Below, piece by piece: positions 1 through 8,637 of a stretch of 27,331 nt of DNA. The translations under genes were made by a program, and so were the position numbers. The notes beneath the pieces were generated by a model. That model saw nothing but the letters and a program-made list of their open reading frames with translations. It searched no databases and was not told the origin of the DNA. The stretch comes from Xenorhabdus eapokensis (GTDB lineage Bacteria > Pseudomonadota > Gammaproteobacteria > Enterobacterales > Enterobacteriaceae). The stretch is taken from positions 1-27,331 of the forward strand of contig NZ_MKGQ01000036.1 of assembly GCF_001908105.1 (NCBI RefSeq), given 5' to 3'. Every line of letters starts with the position of its first letter. Position 1 is the stretch's first letter.

Positions 1-348
1 TTGGCGTTGGACGCCGGCAGAATGCGTCCCTTTTTTGATAAAACCGGTTTCATCGATGATGAGGATGCCTTGCTCATCACCGAGATGGTCAGTCACATAG
101 TCGCGTAAAATATCGCGGGCGGCTTCAGCATCCCAACGGGCACGTTCCAGAAAATATTGAATGTTATCAGGCGAGTGTTCACCCAGCCATTCCGCCAGTT
201 GCCAGCTATTTTTACGCTCAACATCACTGAGTAATCCCCGGAGATAGGCGAGGCAGCGTTGCTGTGGACTGGCATGGTGAAATAATGGTGTCAGACGCGT
301 GTGTAATGAGAGCAGTTCTTGTTCCCAAAGGTTAACAGGTAAGTGCAT
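1..348 (-). CDS. IS701-family transposase, N-terminal part (runs off window)
   Basis: Reading the minus strand from an ATG at 348 gives an open frame of 116 codons that leaves the window without a stop. It starts with MHLPVNLWEQELLSLHTRL and reaches the motif IIDETGFIKKGTHSAGVQRQ. In IS701-like transposases that motif carries the first catalytic Asp (D99 here) of the DDE nuclease. The family is normally around 400 residues, so about a quarter is visible. A strong ribosome site (GGGGGAGGTG) lies just upstream of the ATG. The next gene in the same direction is a truncated Phd-type antitoxin ending only 43 bp away, so the IS end probably lies between them. Whether the element is intact cannot be judged from this window. 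Confidence 0.85.
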   Translation of the reverse strand, partial: MHLPVNLWEQELLSLHTRLTPLFHHASPQQRCLAYLRGLLSDVERKNSWQLAEWLGEHSPDNIQYFLERARWDAEAARDILRDYVTDHLGDEQGILIIDETGFIKKGTHSAGVQRQ

Positions 349-391
349 TGAACACCTCCCCCTATTTTCAGGAAGAATATATCATGAGCTA

Positions 392-565
392 TCATGCCAC
401 AATGGAGCGTACGACTGTAGTATTAGGCTTCTCTTCTCTGTATGCGATGACTTTAACCAGTGCATGACCATTTTTAGCTATTACCACTGGCTCTCCAGTG
501 CGAGCAACTTCCTGGACAATTTTGGACAGGTTAGTTTTCGCATCGTAGATGTTAACCTTTTCCAT
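392..565 (-). CDS. Phd/YefM-type antitoxin, C-terminally altered, no toxin
   Basis: This is a 57-residue protein from the ATG at 565, preceded by AAGAGGTC. The frame is open further upstream to 619 but has no comparable ribosome site there. The start MEKVNIYDAKTNLSKIV and the segment GEPVVIAKNGHALVKVIAY are the DNA-binding N-terminal domain of type II Phd/YefM antitoxins. Normal members run 70-85 residues, with a toxin-binding C-terminal tail after the point where this one changes to KPNTTVVRSIVA and stops. No toxin frame lies beside it, and an IS701-type transposase begins 44 bp downstream. I infer that an IS insertion or deletion removed the tail and the partner toxin. DNA binding may survive, toxin neutralisation probably not. 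Confidence 0.7.
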   Translation of the reverse strand: MEKVNIYDAKTNLSKIVQEVARTGEPVVIAKNGHALVKVIAYREEKPNTTVVRSIVA

Positions 566-640
566 AGTATGACCTCTTAGTGCATAAATATTGAGCATGT
601 CTGTTATCAGTTTGGTCAATTTGGTTAGACTAATATCACG

Positions 641-1711
641 TCATTCACGTTTCAGGCTTTCACTCGGCGTTTCACCATAGCGGGCTTTATATTCTGCGCT
701 AAAGCGTCCCATATGGGCGAACCCCCAACGCAGGGCAACACTTGTGACGCTGGTCGCTTCTCCTGCTAACAGTTCCGTGCGGACATGTGCCATGCGTAAG
801 TCACGTAAATACTGCATCGGGCTGATATTCAGAAACTGCCTGAAGCCAGCATACAGACTGCGCAGGCTGACGCCCGCCACTTGAGCAAGTTGTTCTACGG
901 TGATGGGGTCGTGGGCATGAGCCTGCAAATATTCCTGTACTCGTCGTACATGCCGCGGGCGAATAGAGCATCGGCGGCGATTAGCAGGCATTTCACTGTA
1001 ATTATGTTGATGGGTGGACAGCAGGGTAACGGAAATCAATTGTTCTATTTGGTTGGTAATCAATTTATGTTGCAAGATGTCGGGCACCTGGGTGGTGCAT
1101 TCCAGAAGATAAGGCATCAAACAGCGCCAGGCCTGACAGCGTTGCCATTCAAATCCCAGCTCAAATACCAGCGGTTGATCCAGAGGATGCCCCAATTGAC
1201 CAACAAGCGTTCTCTCCAGCAAGGAGCGGGAGATCCTGATCATAAACTGGTCATTATCGACATTCCAGCGCATAGAAGTGTGTTGATTCGGGCTGAGAAT
1301 GGAAGCCAGATTGGGAGTGGAGTCAAGACACTGGTCACCGCTTTCAATACCCGCACAGCCAGACAGCGGCATCTGGATGAGAAAAAAAGAATCCAATTCT
1401 CCTGGAGTGATTTCAACGCTGGCACCGTAACGCAATCGGCTCATGGAAATATCCCCAAGTGGAATATAGTGCATTTTAGCGTCCAGTTTTTGATTGCTGC
1501 CCAGTATCATTAGCTGATGAGGTTGCATTACCCGTCCGACCATAGATTTAATTTCATCAAGATCGTTGGATGAAAAAAGTAAATGTTCTGGCGAATTGAG
1601 ATGCGCCCCAATTTTTGTGACTGCATATTTGGGATCTGAACAGTTTGAAATTGAATATCTTGATTCAGTATTTTTAGATTCAAAGTAATAGCGAGACCAC
1701 GAATTACTCAT
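641..1711 (-). CDS. AraC-family transcriptional regulator of the catabolic operon
   Basis: A 356-residue protein. The last ~105 residues form the AraC DNA-binding domain with two helix-turn-helix motifs: the first around VEQLAQVAGVSLRSLYAGF, the second around VTSVALRWGFAHMGRFSAEY, followed by the usual KARYGETPSESL ending. The first ~240 residues form the effector-binding part of the AraC_binding_2 type seen in regulators of aromatic-acid catabolism such as AntR/AndR (anthranilate dioxygenase). It is divergent from the iorA operon across a 330-bp gap, the normal place for its pathway activator. The effector is unknown; an aminoaryl or hydroxyaryl acid would fit. The start at 1711 has AGAGGT about 10 nt upstream. 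Confidence 0.88.
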   Translation of the reverse strand: MSNSWSRYYFESKNTESRYSISNCSDPKYAVTKIGAHLNSPEHLLFSSNDLDEIKSMVGRVMQPHQLMILGSNQKLDAKMHYIPLGDISMSRLRYGASVEITPGELDSFFLIQMPLSGCAGIESGDQCLDSTPNLASILSPNQHTSMRWNVDNDQFMIRISRSLLERTLVGQLGHPLDQPLVFELGFEWQRCQAWRCLMPYLLECTTQVPDILQHKLITNQIEQLISVTLLSTHQHNYSEMPANRRRCSIRPRHVRRVQEYLQAHAHDPITVEQLAQVAGVSLRSLYAGFRQFLNISPMQYLRDLRMAHVRTELLAGEATSVTSVALRWGFAHMGRFSAEYKARYGETPSESLKRE

Positions 1712-1943
1712 AATTTTAGATACCTCTAGCCAGTCATATTATTGTTATGGTGTGTGAGATATCCCGCTAATAACGTGTAACGTGTTTACTCCCTGTTTTG
1801 ATTATTCGGGATATAAAAAATAACCTTATTCACCTTATTTAATAGTCTGCTAACAGTATCCATATATTGTTTAAATGAAATATATATGATTATGAATATA
1901 GTGATGAGGGGGACTCTATATCCGCCTGCTGCACGCTTTATCC

Positions 1944-1981
1944 AATCACTGCATAAATCACAATGACATGACAAATCATGT
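1944..1981. promoter_or_regulatory. Candidate AraC operator (repeats upstream of the iorA promoter)
   Basis: The pentamer AATCA occurs three times in direct orientation at 1944, 1956 and 1974 (AATCAC in the first two). A perfect dyad ACATGA-caaa-TCATGT occupies 1966-1981 and abuts the candidate -35 box at 1983. AraC-family activators usually bind direct repeats overlapping or just upstream of -35, so the placement fits. The rest of the divergent gap (1712-1943) is AT-rich with no clear gene. Binding by this particular regulator is inference. Confidence 0.35.
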
Positions 1982-1982
1982 A

Positions 1983-2011
1983 TTGACCGTTAACCCATAC
2001 CCGAATTAGAT
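1983..2011 (+). promoter_or_regulatory. Candidate sigma-70 promoter of the iorA operon
   Basis: TTGACC at 1983-1988 (5/6 to the -35 consensus) is followed after 17 bp by TTAGAT at 2006-2011, a poor -10. A good -35 with a weak -10 is compatible with an activated promoter. The predicted transcript would start near 2018 and carry GTGAGGTAAGC as ribosome site before the ATG at 2042. Confidence 0.35.
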
Positions 2012-2041
2012 AAAAGATAACTTAAAGCGTGTGAGGTAAGC

Positions 2042-4201
2042 ATGGCTGAACGATCATTTGTCGAGGAAGTGAAAAAATTACGTCTGGATCAGGGGGACGT
2101 TTTCAGGGGGGAAGGCATACTTGCTGTGACCAAAGCCCTGCTGGAATCTGGTGTGGCGTATGTGGCTGGCTATCAGGGGGCACCGATTTCCCATCTGATG
2201 GATGTGTTGTTAGATGCACAAGATATTTTATCTGAATATGGCATTCGCTTTGAAAACAGTGCCAGTGAAGCCACTGCTGCGGCGTCGCTTGCCGCTTGCG
2301 TGAATTATCCACTGCGTGGAGCTATCACGTTTAAATCAACGGCTGGCACGAATGTTGCCTCGGATGCATTGGCAAATCTGGCATCGGGCGGTGTGGTGGG
2401 GGGAGCACTGATTATCGTCGGTGAAGATTATGGTGAAGGCTCTTCCATCATGCAGGAGCGTAGCCATGCTTTCGCGATGAAGTCCCAGATTTGGTTACTC
2501 GATCCACGCCCTAATCTGCCTTCGATTGTACAGGCGGTGAAGATGGGATTTGAGCTATCGGAAGCGAGTAATACGCCAGTGATGTTACAGATGCGCATTC
2601 GTGCCTGCCATGTGCATGGTCGGTTTGTGTGTGAGAAAAATCGCGCGTCAACGTTCATGATTCAGGATGCGCTGGAAAATCCGGCGCGTGACCTCAGCCG
2701 TATCGTTTTGCCGCCTGCCAGTTTTCTGCATGAGAAAGAGAAAATACAAGATCGCTGGCCTGCGGCCGTGCGCTTTATTCAACAGCATAAGCTGAATGAA
2801 TTTTTCGCCGAGCAGGCTGATGATGTCGGCCTTGCCCTGCAAGGGGGATGCTATAACACCGTGATCCGTGCCTTGAATTTGCTTGGATTGGCGGATGTTT
2901 TTGGCAATAGCCAAATCCCGCTGTATGTCATGAACGTCGCTTACCCGTTGATCGATGAAGAGTTTGAACGTTTTTGTCATGGCAAGCGGGCGATTTTAGT
3001 GCTGGAAGAAGGTCAGCCCAATTTTGTGGAGCAGAATGTCGCCAATATCTTGCGCCAGCGTGAAATAGCAACTCGATTGCATGGCAAGGATTTACTGCCA
3101 ATGGTGGGAGAGTACAACACGGCTACCGTGTTGTCGGGACTCAGGGCTTTCCTGGAACGTTACGGCAAAATTGCAGCAGAAAGTGCAGTGTCTGCCTGTC
3201 AGGTACGTATCCCCGCCGTGACCTTACCGATAAAAGATCCTCTGGCAGATGCGGTTCATACCCGCCCCCCCGGATTTTGCACCGGTTGTCCAGAGCGCCC
3301 CATCTTTACAGCGATGAAGCTGATTGAACGGGAATTGGGGCAACATCACATCAGTGCCGATATCGGTTGCCATTTGTTTGCCATTTTACCCCCGTTTAAT
3401 TTGGGCAATACCACGATGGGATATGGATTGGGCGCTGCGAGTGCGGCAGCACTGAATGCACCGGTTACGAATAAGCGGGCAATCGCAGTCATGGGGGATG
3501 GCGGGTTTTGGCATAACGGTTTAACCAGTGGCATAGCGAATAGTGTTTTTAACCGCAGCGACAATCTGACCATCATTGTGGACAACAGTTATACCTCCGC
3601 GACCGGAGGGCAGGATATTCCCTCTTCAACGGCGTTAAATCCCCATCGCAGTACCGGCCATAACATTGAAAAAGCCGTCAAAGGGGTTGGGGTGAAATGG
3701 GTACGCACGATCAAACGTACCTACGATCTCAAAGCCATGATGAATACCTTACGCGAGGCACTAACAACAGGTGAGCACGGGCCAAAAGTTCTGGTCGCAC
3801 AGAGTGAGTGCATGTTGAATAAGCAACGGCGCGAGAAGGTAAAGGTCAGAGGGGCGATTGCGGAAGGAAAGCGGATCATCCGTGAGCAATTTGGGGTTGA
3901 TCCTGACACTTGCACGGGCGATCACTCCTGTATCCGTTTGTCCGGTTGTCCTTCTCTATCGATTAAACCGAATCCTGATCCATTACGTACCGATCCGGTG
4001 ACAACAGTATTAAATAGCTGTGTGGGCTGTGGGTTGTGCGGGGAATTATCTCACGCGGCAGTGTTGTGCCCCTCTTTCTTTAAGGCACGGATCATTATCA
4101 ATCCCAATCGTTGGGATCGGCTGATTCATCGTATTCGCACAGGGCTTATCGGCTATCTGCAACGTCGTGATGTTAAACGTCGTAATCAATATGATTTTTA
4201 A
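2042..4201 (+). CDS. iorA: Indolepyruvate oxidoreductase-like 2-oxoacid oxidoreductase, alpha (TPP/Fe-S) subunit
   Basis: A 719-residue protein. Family members oxidise an aryl 2-oxo acid with CoA to the aryl acyl-CoA and CO2, using thiamine diphosphate and Fe-S clusters. The N-terminal ~200 residues are the pyrimidine-binding domain (GYQGAPISHLMDVLL, FENSASEATAAASLAA). CTGCPERP begins at residue 413. The TPP motif GDGGFWHNG, closing with IIVDN, starts near residue 485. The C-terminal ferredoxin-like part has CTGDHSCIRLSGCP and then C660-x2-C663-x2-C666-x9-C676. It is followed 15 bp later by iorB. In this aerobic ring-cleavage operon an arylglyoxylate giving an aroyl-CoA is more sensible than indolepyruvate itself. 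That substrate is inference; the family call is firm. Confidence 0.88.
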   Translation: MAERSFVEEVKKLRLDQGDVFRGEGILAVTKALLESGVAYVAGYQGAPISHLMDVLLDAQDILSEYGIRFENSASEATAAASLAACVNYPLRGAITFKSTAGTNVASDALANLASGGVVGGALIIVGEDYGEGSSIMQERSHAFAMKSQIWLLDPRPNLPSIVQAVKMGFELSEASNTPVMLQMRIRACHVHGRFVCEKNRASTFMIQDALENPARDLSRIVLPPASFLHEKEKIQDRWPAAVRFIQQHKLNEFFAEQADDVGLALQGGCYNTVIRALNLLGLADVFGNSQIPLYVMNVAYPLIDEEFERFCHGKRAILVLEEGQPNFVEQNVANILRQREIATRLHGKDLLPMVGEYNTATVLSGLRAFLERYGKIAAESAVSACQVRIPAVTLPIKDPLADAVHTRPPGFCTGCPERPIFTAMKLIERELGQHHISADIGCHLFAILPPFNLGNTTMGYGLGAASAAALNAPVTNKRAIAVMGDGGFWHNGLTSGIANSVFNRSDNLTIIVDNSYTSATGGQDIPSSTALNPHRSTGHNIEKAVKGVGVKWVRTIKRTYDLKAMMNTLREALTTGEHGPKVLVAQSECMLNKQRREKVKVRGAIAEGKRIIREQFGVDPDTCTGDHSCIRLSGCPSLSIKPNPDPLRTDPVTTVLNSCVGCGLCGELSHAAVLCPSFFKARIIINPNRWDRLIHRIRTGLIGYLQRRDVKRRNQYDF

Positions 4202-4216
4202 CAAGGGGTTATACCT

Positions 4217-5770
4217 ATGTCAGCATCTACCCATTTCTCGTTAACGAACTCACCCAAACAGCCGATCAAAATAGCGATTCTGGCGATGGGAGGGGAAGGC
4301 GGCGGCGTACTGGCCGATTGGATCGTGACTTTGGGGGAAGAGAATGGCTATTTCGCCCAAACGACTTCCGTACCCGGCGTAGCTCAGCGGACTGGGGCAA
4401 CTATTTATTATGTCGAGCTGTTCCCTGGTGCTGACGATCCCGACGTCCCGACACCGGTGCTGGCGCTGATGCCAACTGCCGGTGATGTGGATATTGTGCT
4501 GGCTTCGGAATTGATGGAAGCCGGACGTGCTGTCCAACGCGGTTTGGTCACACCGGATCGCACTACGCTTATCGCATCAAGCCATCGGGTATTTTCGATG
4601 GGAGAGCGTTCAGCGATGGGGGATGGGCGCGTGGATAACAGGGTATTGATCCGACAATCCCGACAAGCTGCTTTGCGTTTTATCCATTTTGATATGGCGA
4701 AGACGGCAGAGAAGAGTGGCAGTGTGATCAGTGCCGTATTGTTTGGGGCGCTCTGTGGTACGGAGATTTTGCCATTTGACCGTAATCAGTTTGAAGCGGC
4801 GATCATCAAGAAAAACGTGGGAATAAAGCCCAGCCTGCAAGCCTTTAGTTTGGGATTGAGTCGGGCACAATCGGCGGCAGACTCAAAGACGGTCGAAAAA
4901 ACGGCACCAGAAACCCCTATGCCAGAAATCCCTATATCGAACAATAAAGTCAATGCCCTGCTGTTACATATCCGGCAAAAGTTCCCTGCCTGTCTCCATC
5001 ACATTGCCATTGAAGGTGTCAGGCGTCTGATTGATTATCAGGATCTAGCCTACGCTCGTTTGTATCTTGACCGATTACAAAGTCTCATTGAGCAAGTGGT
5101 GAAACCTGATGAGCGATTACTGAATGAGCAATTATTACGCGAAACAGCCCGTCATTTGGCGCTATGGATGGCTTACGAAGACACCATGCGGGTAGCAGAT
5201 CTCAAAATTCGCGCCGGTCGATTCGAGCGTGTCAGTAAAGAAATGCGAGTGAAGGACGGTCAACTGGTCGAAATTAATGACTTTCTGCATCCCAGAATGG
5301 AAGAAATCTGTGACACCTTGCCAGTAAGTATCGGGCGCTGGTTGTCTCGTCCTCATTTCGTCAATCGTATGTTGGCGAAATTACTCAGCCGTGGGCGTGT
5401 GATCACCACCAGTTCCATTCGGGGATACCTGTTGCTTTATCTGCTGGCGAGTTGGCGTCGCATGCGCCGCTATACGCTGCGCTTTCAGCATGAAACGGGA
5501 CGTATTGAAGAATGGCTACAGCGAATTGAAGTGGCCGCAAAGCGCGATCCCGAACTGGCTGCGGAAATCGCCCAATGTCAGCGCTTAATCAAGGGATATG
5601 GGGATACTTACTCCCGCGGATCAAGTCATTTTCAAACTCTGATGAACATTGTTGATCACCATCCGCATGACTTACCTCCTGCCAGCTTGCGGCAACTACG
5701 TGACGCCGCATTAGCGGATGAGCAGGGTGACCGATTACGTGAGTGCCAACAGAGTCTCTCTTTATATTAA
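4217..5770 (+). CDS. iorB: Indolepyruvate oxidoreductase-like beta subunit with C-terminal DUF6537
   Basis: A 517-residue protein, much longer than the classical archaeal IorB (~200 residues). Residues ~15-215 are the gamma-type 2-oxoacid:acceptor oxidoreductase domain, with the dinucleotide-type start IAILAMGGEGGGVLADWIV and TSVPGVAQRTGATIYYVEL. After an Ala/Pro/Thr-rich linker (about 220-240) comes a helical ~270-residue domain rich in Arg and Leu that I assign to DUF6537, known from long IorB proteins of proteobacterial aromatic clusters. It should form the complex with the alpha subunit encoded just upstream. The ribosome site AAGGGG precedes the ATG. What accepts the electrons is not encoded here; a housekeeping ferredoxin is possible. 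Confidence 0.85.
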   Translation: MSASTHFSLTNSPKQPIKIAILAMGGEGGGVLADWIVTLGEENGYFAQTTSVPGVAQRTGATIYYVELFPGADDPDVPTPVLALMPTAGDVDIVLASELMEAGRAVQRGLVTPDRTTLIASSHRVFSMGERSAMGDGRVDNRVLIRQSRQAALRFIHFDMAKTAEKSGSVISAVLFGALCGTEILPFDRNQFEAAIIKKNVGIKPSLQAFSLGLSRAQSAADSKTVEKTAPETPMPEIPISNNKVNALLLHIRQKFPACLHHIAIEGVRRLIDYQDLAYARLYLDRLQSLIEQVVKPDERLLNEQLLRETARHLALWMAYEDTMRVADLKIRAGRFERVSKEMRVKDGQLVEINDFLHPRMEEICDTLPVSIGRWLSRPHFVNRMLAKLLSRGRVITTSSIRGYLLLYLLASWRRMRRYTLRFQHETGRIEEWLQRIEVAAKRDPELAAEIAQCQRLIKGYGDTYSRGSSHFQTLMNIVDHHPHDLPPASLRQLRDAALADEQGDRLRECQQSLSLY

Positions 5771-5797
5771 AGAAAGAACCTACCTAAGGAGCCTGCA

Positions 5798-6217
5798 ATG
5801 AGCCTGCTTAGTTTTATACAGCCCCATAAGATCCGCTTTTCTGAATGTGATCCGGCGGGGATCGTCTTTTATCCCCAGTATTTCGTGATGTTCAACAACT
5901 TGCTGGAAGATTGGTTCGATGAATTAACGTCAATGGGATATGCCAATTACATCGCAAAACACCGTTTGGGGTTACCGACGGTTCATCTGGAGGCGGAGTT
6001 TAAGGCCATTAGCCGAATGGGGGATCAAGTCTGGCTGGAATTAAGAGTAGAGAACATTGGCAAGAAATCATTGACGCTGCTTCAACGCTGCGTCAGCAAA
6101 GAAGGTGAATTGAGGATGAGAGTCACTCAGACTTATGTCACCACTTCGCTGGATACTCATCAAGCTATTCCGATACCCGACGAATTTTACTATGCGTTAA
6201 CTGAACAAATGCCTTAA
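5798..6217 (+). CDS. Acyl-CoA thioesterase, 4-hydroxybenzoyl-CoA thioesterase (hot-dog) type
   Basis: A 139-residue single hot-dog domain. The motif SECDPAGIVFYPQYFVMFN near residue 16 matches the active-site region of 4-hydroxybenzoyl-CoA thioesterase, with the catalytic Asp in DPAGIVFYP. Length is normal for the family. AAGGAG stands before the ATG. Between the acyl-CoA-forming oxidoreductase and the aroyl-CoA hydroxylase genes, its likely job is to release free gentisate (or 5-hydroxyanthranilate) from the hydroxylated CoA ester before ring cleavage. It could also recycle CoA from dead-end esters. Confidence 0.85.
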   Translation: MSLLSFIQPHKIRFSECDPAGIVFYPQYFVMFNNLLEDWFDELTSMGYANYIAKHRLGLPTVHLEAEFKAISRMGDQVWLELRVENIGKKSLTLLQRCVSKEGELRMRVTQTYVTTSLDTHQAIPIPDEFYYALTEQMP

Positions 6218-6267
6218 CCAAATAGGCGATTGCATGGCGTAGATATCGTGCGGCAGGAGAATAAATT

Positions 6268-8628
6268 ATGAATGTAAGAGGTAAGAGTGCAGTAATCAGT
6301 AAAAATACCGTGGCCATCAGTGGCAAGAATATCGTCTGTATTGGCGGCGGACCGGCTGGGTTATATTTCGGCCTGCTGATGAAATTACAAAATCCTGATA
6401 ATCGTGTTGTGGTGATCGAGCGCAATCGTCCGTATGACACCTTTGGTTGGGGAGTGGTGTTTTCGGATGCAACGTTGGAAAACCTGCATCTGGCCGATCC
6501 TGTGTCGGCGGAAATAATCAGGAAGGAGTTTAGCCGTTGGGATGATATCGATATCCATTTCAAGGGAACCGTCAATCGTAGTGGTGGTCATGGATTTATT
6601 GGTATTGGCCGTAAAAAACTCCTGAATATCTTGCAAGACCGTTGCCACGAAGTCGGGGTTGAGTTGCTGTTTGAAACCCAGATTGAGGATGAACAGGAGA
6701 TTGCCCACAAATATCATGCTGATTTGCTGATTGCCTCTGATGGGATCAATAGTCAGATCCGTACCCGTTATGCTGAATTTTTCCAGCCCGATATCGATCA
6801 ACGCCATTGCCGTTTTGTCTGGTTAGGAACGCATAAAGTTTTTGATGCATTTACGTTTCTGTTTGTTGAAACCGAATATGGCTGGTTTCAGGTTCACGCC
6901 TATCAATTTCAGGAAGGGCTATCGACTTTTATTGTCGAAACGACGGAAGAGACCTGGCTGGCTGCGGGTATCGACAAAATGTCACAGGAAGAGGGCATTG
7001 CCTATTGTGAAAAAATATTCGCCCCCTGGCTGGATGGACATAAATTAATCTCCAATGCCACCCATTTGCGCGGTGCCGCCATCTGGATACGTTTTCCCCG
7101 AATAATTTGTGCCAATTGGGTGCACTGGATCAAACCAGAGGGAGAGAACGGCAAAAATATCCCGATTGTATTAATGGGAGATGCCGCCCATACCGCCCAT
7201 TTTTCCATTGGTTCCGGTACAAAATTGGCACTGGAAGATGCGATTGAACTGGCAAACAACCTGAAAACCCATCAAGGGAATTGGCAGGCGGGTTTATCCG
7301 ATTATCAGCAATCGCGCAGCGTAGAAGTGCTGAAAATCCAGAATGCCGCGCGTAATTCAACGGAATGGTTCGAAAATGTTGCACGCTATGAAAGTTTTTC
7401 GCCTGAACAATTCGCTTATTCATTGCTGACTCGTTCACAGCGTATTTCCCATGAAAATTTGCGCTTGAGGGATCGGGCATGGCTGGAAAATTATGAGTGC
7501 TGGTTTGCGCAAAAATCGCCCCCGCCCTCATCGCTGCCCCCACCGTTGCTGACCCCTTATCAGGTACGGGGCGTGAGCTTGAAAAATCGGGTGGTGGTCT
7601 CTCCTACGCTGTTGTATAGCGCTGTGGAAGGCGTTCCGGATTCATTCCATCTGGTTCATCTTGGTAGCAGGGCATTGGGTGGCGTGGGTTTGGTGATCGC
7701 GGAAATGACGGCCATTTTTCCACAAGCACGTGTCACTCCTGCTTGTACGGGATTGTGGAACGATCAGCAGGTGCAGGCGTGGAAGGCGATCACTGATTTT
7801 GTCCACCAGCACTCTGACACTCGGATAGGCATTCAACTGGGACATGCGGGAAGGCGGGGATCAACCCAACTGGGGTGGCAACAAGCTGATCACCCTTTGC
7901 CAGAGGGTAACTGGCCCTTAGTTTCAGCATCCGCCTTGCCCTATTTGGCTGGAATTTCACAAGTACCAGCGGCGCTCACTAAAGCGCAAATGGCCGAAAT
8001 TATTGAGCAGTTTATTGCCGCAACTCACCGTGCCATCAAAGCAGGGTTTGACTGGCTGGAGATTCAGGCCGCACACGGTTATCTGCTCTCCAGTTTTATC
8101 TCTCCGTTGACTAACCAGCGCGATGACGAATATGGCGGTTCGCTGGAAAACCGGCTTCGCTTCCCGTTGGCCGTCTTTAAGGCGGTGCGTGATGTTTGGC
8201 CGGCGAATTTGCCGATATCTGTGCGTATTTCGGCTACGGATTGGGTTGCGGGGGGAACGACAGTTGACGAAGCCGTAGAGATTGCCCGTCGTTTCCGTGC
8301 AGCCGGAGTAGATATGGTGGATTGTTCCACCGGAGAAGTTTCCCCTGAACAGCAGCCGGTTTATGGACGTATGTACCAGACGCCGATGGCTGATCGCATT
8401 CGTAATGAAGGCAACGTGCCGGTTATTGCAGTTGGTGCAATTACGGATGCGGATCAAATTAACGGCATTATCGCTTCGGGTCGTGCTGATCTCTGTGCCT
8501 TATCCCGCCCATTCTTATCTGATGCGGCCTGGTTACTGCATGAATGTGCCAGATATGGCTGGACGGGTATCGATTGGCCGGAACCTTATCTTTACGGCAA
8601 AGCGCAATTGATTAGAAAACAACGCTAG
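6268..8628 (+). CDS. FAD aroyl-CoA 5-monooxygenase / old-yellow-enzyme fusion (salicylyl-CoA 5-hydroxylase or 2-aminobenzoyl-CoA monooxygenase-reductase type)
   Basis: A 786-residue two-domain flavoprotein. Residues ~20-400 are a class A FAD monooxygenase: [17 protein letters not shown] (Rossmann fingerprint at 26-31), [13 protein letters not shown], and [20 protein letters not shown] near 304, the second FAD motif. From ~425 to the end is an FMN old-yellow-enzyme barrel ([21 protein letters not shown], the [13 protein letters not shown] active-site strand near 602, [13 protein letters not shown]). This fusion is known from 2-aminobenzoyl-CoA monooxygenase/reductase and from proteins named bifunctional salicylyl-CoA 5-hydroxylase/oxidoreductase. 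It would add a hydroxyl at ring C5 of an ortho-substituted benzoyl-CoA. The sequence alone does not choose between an ortho-OH and an ortho-NH2 substrate. There is a ~20-residue N-terminal extension before the Rossmann strand; CAGGAG supports this start. Confidence 0.87.
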   Translation: MNVRGKSAVISKNTVAISGKNIVCIGGGPAGLYFGLLMKLQNPDNRVVVIERNRPYDTFGWGVVFSDATLENLHLADPVSAEIIRKEFSRWDDIDIHFKGTVNRSGGHGFIGIGRKKLLNILQDRCHEVGVELLFETQIEDEQEIAHKYHADLLIASDGINSQIRTRYAEFFQPDIDQRHCRFVWLGTHKVFDAFTFLFVETEYGWFQVHAYQFQEGLSTFIVETTEETWLAAGIDKMSQEEGIAYCEKIFAPWLDGHKLISNATHLRGAAIWIRFPRIICANWVHWIKPEGENGKNIPIVLMGDAAHTAHFSIGSGTKLALEDAIELANNLKTHQGNWQAGLSDYQQSRSVEVLKIQNAARNSTEWFENVARYESFSPEQFAYSLLTRSQRISHENLRLRDRAWLENYECWFAQKSPPPSSLPPPLLTPYQVRGVSLKNRVVVSPTLLYSAVEGVPDSFHLVHLGSRALGGVGLVIAEMTAIFPQARVTPACTGLWNDQQVQAWKAITDFVHQHSDTRIGIQLGHAGRRGSTQLGWQQADHPLPEGNWPLVSASALPYLAGISQVPAALTKAQMAEIIEQFIAATHRAIKAGFDWLEIQAAHGYLLSSFISPLTNQRDDEYGGSLENRLRFPLAVFKAVRDVWPANLPISVRISATDWVAGGTTVDEAVEIARRFRAAGVDMVDCSTGEVSPEQQPVYGRMYQTPMADRIRNEGNVPVIAVGAITDADQINGIIASGRADLCALSRPFLSDAAWLLHECARYGWTGIDWPEPYLYGKAQLIRKQR

Positions 8629-8637
8629 GAGATATCC

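Noticed and set aside
881..1513. 210-codon plus-strand frame opposite the AraC regulator
   Set aside because: Antisense shadow of a clear AraC-family gene; the product has no family features.
2042..5770. Naming the first two genes as a true indolepyruvate pathway to indoleacetyl-CoA
   Set aside because: Downstream enzymes need an aroyl-CoA and a gentisate-like ring, not an indoleacetyl-CoA, so only the family name is kept, not the substrate.
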